Shown: positions 34,835 to 46,815 of the stretch, one piece after another
How positions within the stretch are numbered: the first letter of the stretch is position 1
How the letters are laid out: every line of letters starts with the position of its first letter
Program-made: the position numbers and the translations under genes
Notes under the pieces: model-generated
The model's input: only the letters and a program-made list of their open reading frames with translations
Databases searched by the model: none
Told to the model about the DNA's origin: nothing
Origin: Megalonaias nervosa
Taxonomy: Eukaryota; Mollusca; Bivalvia; Unionida; Unionidae
Length of the DNA: 64,000 bases
Direction of reading: 5' to 3'
Assembly: GCA_016617855.1 (NCBI GenBank)
Contig: JAECUM010001931.1
Coordinates: 43,977 to 107,976 of the forward strand

Positions 34835-36390
34835 ATTGCCTATCCATACACACATCTGTTAATTGGGTATGGGGACATGCATTATTACCCCTTGCCTATC
34901 CATATACACATCTATTAATTAGGTATGGGGACATGCATTGTTACCCCGTGCCTGTCCATACACACATCTGTTAATTGGGTATGGAGACATACATTGTTAC
35001 TTATCGGCTTGCCTGTCCATACACACATCTATTAATTGGGTATGGGGACATACATTGTTACTTAGCCCTTGCCTGTCCATACACATTTCTATTAATTGGG
35101 TATGGGGACATACATTGTTACTTACCGGCTTGCCTATCCATACACACATCTATTAATTGGGTATGGGGACATGCATTGTTACCCCTTGCCTGTCCATACA
35201 CACATCTATTAATTGGGTATGGGGACATGCATTGTTACCCTTTGCCTGTCCATACACACATCTGTGAATTAGGTATGGGGACATGCACTGTTACCTCTTG
35301 CCTGTCCATACACACATCTATTAATTGGGTATGGGGACATACATTGTTACTTACCAGCTTGCCTATCCATACACACATCTATTAATTGGGTATGGGGACA
35401 TGCATTGTTACCCCTTGCCAGTCCGTACACACATCTATTAATTGGGTATGGGGACATACATTGTTACTTACTGGCTTGCCTGTCCATACACACATCTTTT
35501 AATTGGGTATGGGGACATACATTGTTACTTAGCCCTTGCCTGTCCATACACGTTTCTATTAATTGGGTATGGGGACATATATTGTTATCCCTTGCCAGTC
35601 CATGCACACATCTGTTAATTGGTTATGGGGACATACATTGTTACTTACTGGCTTTCCTGTCCATACACACATCTATTAATTAGGTATACACACATCTATT
35701 AATTGGGTATAGGGACATACATTGTTACCCCTTACCTGTCCGTACTGTCCATACATCTGTTGCTCGTTGGGGGGGGTTGTGTGATGTTGATTGTTAGCCT
35801 TAGCTATCCTTAGCACATCTTTACCATTGCCTGTCCCTACACACATCAGTTGCTATGGGAATAGCATTCATTGTTACCTGTGCCTCTCTATAGAAATATG
35901 TTACTTGATGGTGGGGGAGGGAAGGCTACATTGATTGTTATTCTTACCTGTCCATACACACATCTGTTACTTGATGGGGGGATTTTGATTATTACCCTCA
36001 CCTGTCCATTCAGACATCTGTTTCTCTGGGAGTAACATTCATTGTCATTGTTACCCTTGCCTTTCCATTCGGACATCTATTTCTCTGGGAGTAACATTCA
36101 TTGTCATTGTTACCTTTGCCTGTCCATACACACATCTGATAGGGTAGCATTCATTGTTTCCATTGAATGTCAATGCATCTGTTATTTTGGTAGTGAAATT
36201 CCATACACACATCTGTTATGGGGGTAACATTCATTTTTCCCCTTCCCTGTCCATATACACTTCTGTTACATATGGGAGGGGGAGGGGCAGTATTCATTGT
36301 TACACTTGCCTGTCTATACACACATGTATTACTCTGTGGGTAACATTTGTTGTTACTTCATCCAGCTCATATAAACATCAAATTATGTAA
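34835..36390. repeat. Minisatellite, 54-61 bp unit, fading at its 3' end
   Basis: The unit is tgcctgtccatacacacatc tattaattgggtatggggac atacattgttacttaccggc t. Short units end ..ttaccccttgcc and long units ..ttacttaccggcttgcc, and the two types alternate irregularly. It is well conserved to about 35760 and then degenerates to 36390, where only tgtccatacacacatctg is recognisable. Long plus-strand ORFs across it (34975-35385, 35405-35683) come from the repeat. Confidence 0.93.
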
Positions 36391-37300
36391 TGTCTCAATA
36401 TTTTCATTAACTTTATAAATTCATAATGAATTAGGATCAAAGTTTAGAAAAGAAAAACTACATTTTAATCTGGATTAAATAATATTTTAATCTTGATATT
36501 TTTCCATTTTTGTATTTATATTTATTGAACTGATTATTTGACAGAATTATGTATGTAGCCCTTTTTCAACATAAGACTTATGCCATTAATGTCTACATCA
36601 TTGTTCTGCTCATTCACATCAGAAAAACTGGAGTGATTGGAGTAACATTTGGTATACAAAATAATAGCCATGTTGTTTCATATTTTTAACAGACATTTAA
36701 GTATTGTAGTTGATGATAAATAATTTTTACCCAGTATATATTGCAATACAGTAAAATCTGGATATTAAGCATAGGCACTTATTTTTTAAATTAATACATG
36801 TCTTATGTTTGTGCCCATCCATGTCATATAGTACAGCCATTGTCCACCTAACTGGACATCTTATAATAAGTTTTGTGTTAAGGTCAGTTTTCAGGCACAG
36901 TGGTGGGGCATCAGTGGCCTATAAAGACATGTTTTGTTTCAGTATGTGGTTATCAACAGTGGAATTTAATAGGATTGCACAGTATACTTTGTTGTGAGTT
37001 TTTCACTTTCATAGTCAATTTTGATTGGTGTAAAATATTAGAACGCATTACAAAAGAGAGCAAAGGTATTTGCATTGTAGTAACTGCTATAGTTTTTAAT
37101 TCCAGAACATGATATATACATGTAGTCATATCTTGGCTACAATATATTGAATTGGATACATAGAAGTGTATGTCCGGTATCCACTATATTTACTTATGCA
37201 CTTTTTATCCAGATTTTTACAGTATTATATAGTGTTATGATCCTTTCCTCTTTGCATACCCAGCTAAAGTCAGAGTTTTATTGTGTGATGAAGTTATCCA
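36391..37300. other. Intron DNA, nothing recognised
   Basis: AT-rich, with short ORFs of no recognisable family. Confidence 0.4.
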
Positions 37301-38860
37301 TTTGCCTGCCTGTCTGTTACCTTTTCCATTTCTGTACTATAAGTTGGGTTTTACACCATCTGTCTTTACCAAACTTTGTGGATGGTTTGCACTTGAGGAA
37401 AGAAGAAGCCTATTGATTTGGGGGATTAAAGATCGGTGGGCATTGTCACTGTGACAGATAAAGGAAAATGGTTTCTGCACAAAATCATTACTTGGACTAA
37501 ATATTGTGGATGGCTTGCATTAGTTGTAAGGAAAGAGCCTTTCAATTTGGACATGAAGACGTCAAAGATTAAGGTTAATGTGACCAAAGGAAGAAAAATG
37601 ACTACAACATAATAACTTTATTTCTACAGAAAAGACCTGAATTTAACATTGTGGATGGCTTGCACTTAAGTAAGGTGGAATACTACTGATTATGGGATCA
37701 GAAGACCAAACATCAAGGTCATGGCTCAAAAAAGACTTTTGCATAAAAATCTTCACTTCTCCACCTTATAATTTCACCAGAGTTTCTGATGCCTTACACT
37801 TTAAGTAAAAAATAAACCTATTGATTTGGAGGTCAAAGGTCATGGTAACTGCAGTAGATCAAATGGTCAAAGGTCAGCCAGGTACCATAACCAAATTTTA
37901 TTGATGATTTTGGGGTCAATGTCACTGACTGAAAGAAAAAAATGTATATCCTTCCTTTGGTGCTAGACCACATACCTTTACCACATTTTGTAGAAAGTAC
38001 TTAAGGTCAGGAAGAGGCTGATTGATTTGGGGGGTATCAAAATGTACAAGGTCATGGTAACTGTAATGGATCAAAGGTCAAGGTATTGGCTGAAAAATGA
38101 AAACAAAACCTGGTTTCTGTACAAAACTTAAGTTCTGAACCATGCACATTAACCAAAATTTTATTGATGGTTTAGTCTTTGGATAAGAAAGATGCCTATT
38201 GATTTTGGGATCAAAAGTCAAGGTCACCATTTTTGAAAAATGGAAAATGGCTTTTGCATACTTTAGTTCTAGACCATATATCTTTACCAAAGTTTGTGGA
38301 GGGCTTGCACATAAATGAGAGGACCTGTTGATTTTGGGGTTTAAATGAAAAGGTCATGATAACTGTAATGTGACAAAAGGCAGAGATTAAGCTCACTGTG
38401 GCTGATAGATGATAAAGGTTTCCACATCAGTTAACAACTATGTACATTCACTAAAACTTAGTCATCAGTTCTCAACTATGTTTGTTCACAAAAACTTAGA
38501 GATGGTTTTGGTTTTTGGATAACAAAGAAGCCTATTGATTTGGGAGTTGGGGCTAAAGTTCACTGTTACTAAAAGAAGAAAAAAATGGCTTTTTACATAC
38601 TGTAGTTATAGCTCGCAAACTTTGACCATAGTTTATGGAAGGTTTGCACCAAAAATAAAGAGGACACCCATTGATTTTGGGTCAGAAGGTGAAATGTCAG
38701 GGTCATTATGACTCAATGAAAAATTGGCTTTTTATGGTAACTTTTGTTCTTGATTATGTTCTTGACCAGTTCTCATAGATGACTTGCACTTGTGGCAAGA
38801 AAGAAATCAATAGATTTTGTTGTCTAAAGGTCATGCCATTGTAAGTCTAATTAGAACTAT
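37300..38860 (+). repeat. Degenerate repeat array, about 130-150 bp units
   Basis: Units are built around ctttaccaaactttgtggat ggtttgcactt, then cctattgatttggggg, then caaaggtcaaggtcac-like words. Starts are near 37364, 37497, 37634, 37771, 37976, 38150, 38281, 38620 and 38767. There is no coding capacity. Words of this kind are, from general knowledge, common in molluscan introns; the element class is not identified. Confidence 0.7.
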
Positions 38861-39193
38861 TTGTATATCTAGCCACATTTTCTTTCCAAAGGTCAAGTTC
38901 ATTGCAATTCATTATTTGGAAATCTACAGATGGTACCTGCATAGAGGACTATTAAACATGGAGTGGGTTTCTAATGTACAAGGTATTCCTGTTACATGAA
39001 GTTATTTAGACTCTGGCATGCTGAATGTCCAATATATTGTCAATATAGTGCCATGGTTCAATGATTGGACATGATGTACAGTAATTTTCTAGTTCCTTAG
39101 TGTCATATTTATTGAAGGAAATGTAAGCAGTGTCCTTCAAAAGGAGAATGTTTATTAATGATGCTTCTTTAAATTCTGATGATTTTTTTTCAG

Positions 39194-39237
39194 AGCAGAA
39201 ACAGAGAAAGGTCTGTCAAGAAAGCATATCGTTGAAG
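39194..39237 (+). CDS. KCNAB: Kv-beta (KCNAB) internal exon c, 44 nt
   Basis: Encodes AETEKGLSRKHIVE between a Lys split with exon b (AA/A) and a Gly split with exon d (G/GA). The vertebrate segment is AETERGLSRKHIIEG. The acceptor is gatttttttttcag and the donor is gtatttcag. Exon length and phases match the expected gene structure of this family, and the acceptor polypyrimidine tract is strong. The residues form a helix of the beta-alpha barrel after the catalytic-lysine strand. Confidence 0.93.
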
Positions 39238-40305
39238 GTATTTCAGACTAGGTCTTGTATGATGAATGTAATTATTTTCGAGAATAAATACTGATCTTGG
39301 TAATTGTTCAGTATCCTATACCTTGGCCAGTGATGTTTAAGTACATATTTTCCCCTCATATTTACAATAATTTTCATCTAAAAATAAAGCAGTAGAAAAG
39401 GGAGGGGGCAGAAATAAGATAGCTTTTTAAGCTTATGTTGCAGAAAAACTTCATCAAACAAGAAGTCTAATTTAATTTCAAGGAAAGAGTTATTTTTCAG
39501 TTTCATATTATCCAGCTTACCAATGGCTGCATTCAGCCAAAGTCTTTATGCTTTATTCATTTCATTCTATATTTATCAAGAAGCTGCAAGGACATACATC
39601 ATTTGATACAAGGGGGAAATCTTATATTGGTTTAAATTTTGAAATTTTTGCATCCTGGTCACATATCATGAAGATTTAGCTAATCAGTACGAATACAGCA
39701 ATTTTAAATTACCAAAATGATGAATATTTAACTAAAAGTATTTAAAAAGATTAAATTTGCACTAAATGGTTAGTGTATAATTTTTCATTAAACAATGATT
39801 TTCAGGTGCATTTTTTAATTTATATATAAAAATGTTTTGTCTAAAGAACTCATTTGTTTGTAGAATAAGGATGAAATAATTAAGTGAAACAAGTTTGGCA
39901 TACAGCCATGTATCAGTCACATCTTCGATAAATTTAAATGTCAGCATTTGCAGCAACATTCGTAGAGTTATGGCCCCTTATTGTCAGTCTTTTCACACTT
40001 TGGTTTTCTGAACCATAACTTTATATGGTATTATTGAATGAGAACAAAACTGAATGTGCAGCTTTACTGTTGGTTAAATTTTTTATGAGTTAGATTTCTC
40101 AGCATTAGTCTATATTTTGTCAAGTTCTGTATTTTGTCAAGTTGTTGTCCCTGTTTGTCTCTCTTATACCAGAAATTTCATCTGAATGTTTTAAAAATTT
40201 TAACTAGATTTATTATGCAGCTTTATATGGATGAAAGTTTATATGAGATTTATGCCACCATTCCAATTTGTGACCATTTAGTAGAGTTATGGCCCCTGGT
40301 TGTCT

Positions 40306-40348
<43 letters not shown>

Positions 40349-40656
40349 ATTTCCATACATTAATTTTTTTGGTTTACAATTGGATATGAAAGAAATTTGG
40401 TTTGAAGTTGAATATTGACATGTTCTAATGGGCTTCTTTGTCAGCATGCTACATCCGATTTAAGTGAAGCTATAGCCCCTGATTGTTCACCCTAACACAG
40501 CCACTCTTGTTTTAACATGTGTTTATTTGGGCCCTTGTGACTACACCTTAATGAGCAGGGCCCTTTGAAATGACACCCATTGGAAATTGTATTTCTCATG
40601 TTATACTAAGTATTTTTCTCTTGTTATGCTCTCCTTATTATATGTATTATTTTCAG
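39238..40656. repeat. 1.4-kb intron with a dispersed repeat and (CA)n
   Basis: 39960-40500 holds four diverged units containing gagttatggccccttattgt and tctgaaccataacttt-type words, spaced about 150 bp. A (CA)n run lies at 40309-40345. The 5' part of the intron is featureless. Confidence 0.55.
40309..40345. repeat. (AC)n microsatellite
   Basis: Pure AC run of about 18 units. Confidence 0.96.
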
Positions 40657-40743
40657 GACTGAAGGGGTCACTGGAGAGACTGCAGTTGGATTATGTGGAT
40701 ATTGTATTTGCCAACAAAGCAGATTCTCATACACCCATGGAAG
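40657..40743 (+). CDS. KCNAB: Kv-beta (KCNAB) internal exon d, 87 nt
   Basis: Encodes [20 protein letters not shown] and then ADSHTPME, matching the vertebrate [25 protein letters not shown]. The Asn of VFAN is the fourth aldo-keto reductase active-site position (His in most reductases, Asn in Kv-beta), so this copy keeps the Kv-beta-specific residue. The acceptor is ttattttcag and the donor is gtacatgc. The Gly codon is split with exon c, and the final Glu (G/AG) with exon e. Confidence 0.97.
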
Positions 40744-41029
40744 GTACATGCTAAAGAATATTTTGGGTTTCTTTTTATAAGAATTACAATATATTCTTGT
40801 CACTTAGAATGTTCAGGTATTATTATAGTTTTGAATATGCAACATGTAGCACCTTATATTGTGTCCTTTTGTCCTTTCAGTGGCCATTATTATACAGAGA
40901 GACAGTAACAAAGTAGTCAGGTGTACATAAATTCTTGTTCCCATGAGTAGAAATACTTGTTTATTTGTAAGCTTTTCCTGGTTCATAATTAAGTGGAGCT
41001 TTCTTAATCTTTACTGTGCAGTGATGCTT

Positions 41030-41950
41030 TTTTTAAGTGAGGCCCTTTTAAGTGCACTATTGCCTAACAATGGTAGGTCCAATACTGTGTATTGCTGCTT
41101 TTGATGTTAGACCCTTTACTGCGCAGGGTGCTTTTTGATGCCACATGTTTTACTCTGAAATGACACTTTTCAGTGCAAGGCCATTTGCTGCACAATGATG
41201 CCTTTTTGATGCCACATCCTTTACTCTGAAATGACTCTTTTCAGTGCCAGGTCATTTACTGCACAATGATGCTTTTTTGACACCAGGCCCTTAACTGTAA
41301 TGATACCTTTCAGCCTTTCAGCGTCACACCTTTACTGTGCAATGGTATTTTTCATTGTCAAACCCTTTATTGTGTAATAGAAATTTTCAGCATCAGACCC
41401 TTTCCTGTGCAATGATACATGTTAGTGCCCAGGCCTATTACTATGCAATGATACTTTTCAGTGCCCAGGCCCTTTACTGTGCAGTGATGCTTTCAGTGTC
41501 CAGGCCCTTTACTGTGCAATGATACTTTTCAGTGCCCAGGCCCATTAGGGCTGTTCCATTAAAACATACATGGGACCCAGGGAAGGTACTTTAAAAGTAT
41601 GGTACTCACCCATAGATGCAGTTTAGAATTTTCTTATAATTTTAATATAACTTTGTGAAATCAATGTACCCTGGCATATATTTCTTTAAAAACTGCCTTC
41701 CCTGGGTACCATGCATGTTTAAATAGGACAGCCCTTACTGTGCAATGAAACTTTTCAGTGCCCAGGCCCTATTACTGTGCAGTGATGCTTTCAGTGCCCA
41801 GGCCCTTTACTGTGCAATAATACTTTTCAGTGCCCAAGTCCTTTACTGTGCTATGATGCCTTTCAGTGTCAGACCCTTTTTTGAGCAATTAAGCTTTTTT
41901 AATCCATCCCATTTCCTGCATAATGACAGGCCCTTTACTATTCATTGCTG
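41030..41950. repeat. Minisatellite, 36-bp core (longer degenerate units at the 5' side)
   Basis: The best units are ctttactgtgcaatgatact tttcagtgcccaggcc, 36 bp (41400-41545 and 41735-41860). Upstream units (41030-41400) are about 55-65 bp and degenerate. A 187-bp MITE splits the array at 41548. Plus-strand ORFs 41337-41522 and 41745-41951 are by-products. Confidence 0.9.
41548..41734. mobile_element. Harbinger-like MITE, 187 bp, TTA target-site duplication
   Basis: It has terminal inverted repeats of about 40 bp: gggctgttccattaaaacat .. at the left and its diverged complement ending taaataggacagccc at the right. It is flanked on both sides by TTA (41545-41547 and 41735-41737). The neighbouring minisatellite units show the empty site (ccattactgtgc), so the insertion is precise. 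A 3-bp TTA/TWA duplication and GGG-starting termini are typical of PIF/Harbinger-type elements. No transposase is encoded. Confidence 0.88.
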
Positions 41951-42136
41951 ACTTTGAAGGCCTTCAATGACAAACCCAATTAAAATACTCTTTACTACAA
42001 AAATAAAGTTTTTATCTGAACAACTTTAACTTACGCAACTGACAAAATGATCCCCAAAAATAAATATGAAGTAAATAATTAGTTTAGTCACATGATTAAA
42101 GCAACTACACAGGTAATCTGCACTTATCTGTTGGAC

Positions 42137-42386
42137 GTTGTTGTTGAAGGGTTTATTGCCATTTATCAGCACAAGATAGGCTTTACATGGCAGCCAGTAT
42201 AAATGGCGGAGGAAGAATCCGGGAAAACCCAGAAAGAACCACCGACCCATGAGAAGCTAATGGCAAGCTTTCTCACATACCCACATTAGCCAAACCCGAG
42301 ACTCGAACCCATGCAGACAGAGGTGAGATGGCAGTGATCCATAATGGTGAGTACTTGAGACCACTCTGCCACTTGGGGCCCCTCTG
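42137..42386 (-). mobile_element. tRNA-derived SINE (TGTTGT-tail family)
   Basis: Full-length relative of 27541-27806: gttgttgaagggtttattgc at the left, then aagataggctttacatggca, cccagaaagaaccaccgacc, ending ccactctgccacttggggcc. The tRNA-like head is at the right end, on the minus strand. The left (GTT)n tail is short. Confidence 0.88.
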
Positions 42387-42654
42387 TTGGATGTAACAGC
42401 TTGTCTGCCATTTGTAAACATATATTTTGTATCCCACTGATGCAGTGTGAAATCATTTTAAAATTTTAGTAGTTTAGTTGAAAAACTTTTAATAATATAA
42501 TTGATAATATATGATTCTTTGGGTCAGTTCAGTTATATATTACCAAGTTTTCACCAAAATGGAAAAAGATTAGAGCAAACTTTGAACTTGGCAGTGTGAC
42601 TATATACTAAAATTTCCATACTGACATGTGATCACTGCTTAATTTATCTGACAA

Positions 42655-42965
42655 TTCGACTGTTCTAGTGGTTAGAGCGTCCGTCTCGGATGTGGAGGTC
42701 ATGGGTTTGAACCCCGGCCAAGTCATACCAAAGACTTATAAAAATGATACTAGCAGCTGCCTCGCTTGGCACTCAGCATTAACAGGTTAGTGTTTGGACT
42801 GGTCAGCCTGGTGTCAGGATAATGTGACTGGGTGGGACATGATGTTACATGTCTGCAGCATGATGCCCCAGTGCTAGACATAACTATAAACTGTCACACT
42901 GCAGACATCATAGTGAGATGATTGAAACATTTTTAAAGCTACATTAAAAATCAAAATCACACACA
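42655..42965 (+). mobile_element. tRNA-derived SINE with complete head
   Basis: The head has an A box around ctagtggttagagcgtccgt and a B box gggtttgaaccccggcc (42701-42720). The body has cataccaaagacttataaaa, cctcgcttggcactcagcat and actggtcagcctggtgtcag, and the 3' end has gcagcatgatgccccagtgc .. ttaaagctacattaaaaatc, then CA. Pol III promoter boxes are intact by eye. From general knowledge this type is widespread in bivalves; the published family name is not assigned. It shares its 3' half with 11672-11795. Confidence 0.9.
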
Positions 42966-44820
42966 CATCTGACAATTCAGGAATCTGAATTTAAAAATAA
43001 TAATAAAATGGTCCCTGAATACATCAGTCTGTTAGGTGTTTGGGTCATGACCAAGAAGAATTTATGTGATGGTCTGTAATCAGACATCTGTATGTCAGTG
43101 CAAGTATGTTATATTTACTCTTTCTAAACTAGCAGGAGGATTGCCATGAAAATGTTTCCAAAACATTAATTCCAAAGTCTAGTTGGTTCTAAATGAAAAT
43201 GGTATCCTTGGGCATCTAATATGAAAATGGTGCTCCCCCCACCGCTTTTGTTGCCATCTTGAAAATACAGTTTGACCCTGCTATAGCACACTCTATAATA
43301 ACATGAATTTGGATGTAACACGATTGTGGAGTGGCTCCCGAAATTTTATAAACATGTAATTTTCTCATACATGAAAAAAATATCTTTTTAAAGGTACAAA
43401 AAAATGGCCTGTAAAAAGTTTAACTTCATTTTGGGGAAGAGATTGTTTATGAATTCTAAACTAAGATGATGGCATTGCTTCTGAAATATCATGTGCATAT
43501 TTTTTTCTAGTACTTGAAAAAATATATTTTTCTTCTTAAAAGTATGGAGAAAAAAATAACATAAAAAGTGTATTCAGGGATTACACTGGTCTTCACCAAT
43601 GTCACAAATTGCAATTTTTTTCCTTATTGGTGGCAAAATTATGCCATTAAGTAATTTTGTTTTGTGATAACATTTTTGACTGTTTAAACTTGTATATACA
43701 TTCTTGAGTTTGAAGTGGAGAAATTCAAAGGCATCTTGAAAGGAAGCCAAAAACTTGGATATAAAATGTACTGGAATATGTTTATTGTTACATAAATAAA
43801 TCCTTTGTTCATATTGACAAACAGTCTTAACAGCACATTGTTTTATCGTAATCCGCTTATGCTGACATCTGGCTTGAGCACTCTATGCTGCAATACACTC
43901 AAATAGTCATGCTACTGGACTAGCTACAATTGACCAACCTTGCAAGGCGGGAACAAGAATGGCTAGAATCAGCCAAATGATAGCTAACTTTTTTTTAATG
44001 TACCCCAGAAAAAATAGCTTTGCTGAAACGTCAAAGAAAACTGGTGACCTTTGAAGCACTGGTCATTCAGTATAAATACTAAGCTAATGTCAGTCTCAAT
44101 CAGTGTTCTACAATTATTTGATATTGCTGCCAAAATAACATGGGCATTTATTTGGTCCCCCAAAGTTGTTCTTTAGCAGTGACTTCAATAACACATGCAC
44201 CCTTCATCAAAAGCATATACATGTATGTATATTCAGTCCAAGTGTTCATGTGATCAGATTGGTCAAGTACCTGCAAGACTGGTTACTCCATATTCAGCTC
44301 CATCTCAGTATCATTTTTTCAATGAAGGTATAAAGACCGGTCAAGTGTCAGATTGTGCCAGTATGTGATAGAGTTGTTTGTGACATGTAATTTCAGAAAG
44401 TTTTAAAAGAAAAATATAAAGCTTATCTCTCTTTTGATACGAAATGGTAAAGAAAATGCATTGTGTTAAATCTTATCATTTGGTAATTCACACTAGGAAC
44501 ATAGTTAAAACTGATTAATAGTAAGCTTCTATACCACTCGTAACTCATCTCATCTTTGCAGTGAATTTTCTAAAACTCCATAGTCAGATTACATTGCAAT
44601 TATATTTTGCAACACCTACCAAACATAAGTGGGGTTGAAAAAATAAGAATCCTTTTAATACAAAGATATGTAACTTTTGCAGGGTTGTCAAAACTAAAAA
44701 AAATTTGTAGCAAGTATTTATCATACCAACATATCCCGTTAAGCAGAGTAAAAGTTAACATTTTCATTTTGTAAATTTAAATAAGTTGAAGCATCATTGT
44801 GGTTTCACTAAATTACATCT
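42966..44820. other. Intron DNA with one dispersed-repeat fragment
   Basis: 43130-43270 has words of the ggtcctaaatgaaaatgg / gccatcttgaaaa family. The rest (43280-44820) is AT-rich and unassigned. Confidence 0.45.
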
Positions 44821-45830
44821 TATGATATATAGGTGGGCCTAAATGAAAATGGTGCCAGTTAATCATTCAATATGGCCACCTTGATAGTTATTTTGAAAAT
44901 CAAGTTAACAGCCACTTCTTCTTAAGAGATGGTCATATAGACATGGGGTTTTCTTTAACAGACTTTGTAACTCACCTTAGTGTATTTGTGTTTTGGTGCT
45001 CTACGGCACCGCAACACAAGTAGGTTATTTAGTGCCAAAGCAATTGGAGTCGAGTGCCTTGCTCAGTAACACACCATGGTAGCTGACCCAGTCTGGTCTG
45101 ATGGTAGGATTCAAACCCTGCACCCTATCTGTAACAAGTCTGGCATTGGGTATTCTGTGACAAGTTTACCAAACCGGCATCACGGCTTTTGGTTAGCTCT
45201 ACTGTCATAGACCAGACAGTCTTTTGGGATGGCCTGTTGACCATTATTCTTCTATCACCTTAACACAGTTTTGTTATCTCTACTTCTCCTAATCTACAGG
45301 GATGATTGCCATGCAACTTTATACACACATTCATCCCATGGTCTAGTTGGCCTTAAATGATAATGGTGCCACTTGGGAATCCACTATGGTCTTTACAGTG
45401 GCTGTTTTGAAAACATTGTTATTGCTATGTCTTCTGAGCAGAAAATCTTAGCGATATGGGATTTTCACTTAAAGTTTCTTAAAATGTTTAGTTGGTCCTA
45501 GATAAAAATCTGGCATCCAATATAACCATCATGGTGGCCATCTTGAAAATCTTATAGCTGCTTCTCCTGAATTGAAAGTAATATCAACTTAGGTTTTTTT
45601 TACCAAAGTATTTCTTTTTATGTGTAGTGGTCTTAAATTAAAAAGGTGCAGATCTGAAATCCAGTGTGACAGCTGTCTTGGAAATCTTGATATAATGTTA
45701 CTCCTGCTAGACAGTAAGTCATATCAACATGAAGATTTTACCAGAAGACTTGTGATCTTATGTTAGTCCTAAAGGCGTATGTTGCTGATCTGAGGAAAAT
45801 CTTGTTATTGTGTTATGACTCTATGGCAGT
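44820..45830 (+). repeat. Dispersed repeat family, several units, with an inverted SINE-like piece
   Basis: Units with gggcctaaatgaaaatggtg, tatggccaccttgatag and ttttgaaaatc recur about every 110-130 bp (44830, 45340, 45480, 45620, 45760). Between them, 44985-45135 is the reverse complement of the SINE-like repeat at 12031-12240. 45180-45300 (tcatagaccagacagtcttt .. ccttaacacag) matches 11345-11420 and 63568-63640, the element's left part. Confidence 0.65.
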
Positions 45831-45837
45831 AAACTTA

Positions 45838-45960
45838 GTAACAGGAAAAAGCTAAACCAACAAGTTTTTGTAAAAGTCAACAAATAATTTCATTATCAAG
45901 TTAAAAGATGAAAATTTATGACAAACTTACAGCAGTTATAGAAAAATTTGAGTAAAATTT
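45838..45960 (-). repeat. Partial third copy of the 923-bp LTR-like repeat
   Basis: aaaagctaaaccaacaagtt and caacaaataatttcattat align with gagtgaagtcaacaagcttt and aacaaaataatttatttcc at 21328-21375 and 13952-14012. It sits on the 3' side of the RT fragment, where a 3' LTR would be expected. Confidence 0.55.
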
Positions 45961-46034
45961 TCAATAATATCCTGTCCATACCCAAAAATCACATCAACTG
46001 CATTTTACTGAGAGTCACTGGGAATACAGAGATA

Positions 46035-46310
46035 GCTTTAAACTTAACTGGCTTAACATGACCATGTCCCACAATATGTCCTAAAAATGTAATACAAGCT
46101 CAGCAAAATTCACTTTTAGTTAAATTAATTGTCAAGTTTGCCTCTGTTGAATGAAGAATTTCTGGATAGTTTCCAGGTGTTTTTTTCCAAGTATTGCTAA
46201 ATATAATGACATCATTGATGTATGCATCACAACCATTTATACCATTCCTGCTCGAGAGGATTCATCCTGTAAGGATGTTGTTTCACAGGAGTAGAATCTA
46301 TAATTTCGAC
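46035..46310 (-). pseudogene. Reverse transcriptase remnant (two non-adjacent pieces)
   Basis: The first piece has the family motif QHPYRMNP; about 100 or more residues are then missing before DAYINDVIIFSNTW. The catalytic Y-x-D-D reads Y-I-N-D. A frameshift follows NTW, then ANLTINLTKSEF, a TGA stop, and TFLGHIVGHGHVKPVKF. The two pieces are fused by deletion, so no enzyme could be made. Confidence 0.83.
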
Positions 46311-46589
46311 ATCATTGTAGATTTTGTTTTTTTAGGTTGGAACATCGGGAAACCAGTGCTCACATTCAGATAATACCTGCTTTAATTCATTCTTTCTTGT
46401 GACTGTAGGTGTGAAAGTTTCTGATACAGATTCTCTAATATTTCCAAATTTTGAATACTGGTTAAACCAAAGTCACTACAATCTGGTTGCACACCATCAT
46501 TTAAATTGACCACATATAACTAAACTGACTGAATAATTAACATGGCTATGTCTGTCAACTACTCCTATAACATATTTATATGGAAGAGC

Positions 46590-46815
46590 TTTTTATATTT
46601 CCACCCCCCAGAAGTGTTGATGTCACTTCAAGTCGCTTGCGTTCTTTTTAACTGTATAAGGACCATAATACCTAGCCTGAAGCGGACTTTGAGGTATGGG
46701 CAAGAGAGCCAGAATTTTATCACCAAGCTGAAAGCTTCTTTCCCTTGTAGTTTTGTCATACCTTAATTTCATTTTTGATTTGAATAGAGTGATGATTGTT
46801 TCTTGCTACTTTACA
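46590..46815 (-). pseudogene. Integrase C-terminal (GPY/F) remnant
   Basis: The open minus-strand stretch gives KLRYDKTTRERSFQLGDKIL followed by ALLPIPQSPLQARYYGPY and TVKKNASDL, ending at a TGA. GPY/F is the chromatin/DNA-binding tail of Ty3/gypsy integrases; the catalytic DDE core is not in this fragment. Upstream on the same strand the frame hits stops within 20 codons. Confidence 0.83.

Noticed and set aside
34771..35683. Plus-strand ORFs of up to 136 codons as a repetitive secreted protein
   Set aside because: They derive from the 54-61 bp minisatellite; frames switch with unit length and the residues are cyclic read-through of the same DNA.
42655..42735. Functional tRNA gene
   Set aside because: A and B boxes are present but the 3' acceptor strand and a foldable cloverleaf are not apparent, and the sequence continues into a SINE body shared with 11672.
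43265..43345. Pogo/Tigger-like transposon terminus (gtttgaccctgctatagcac)
   Set aside because: Words resemble such termini, but no matching inverted end or transposase remnant was found nearby.
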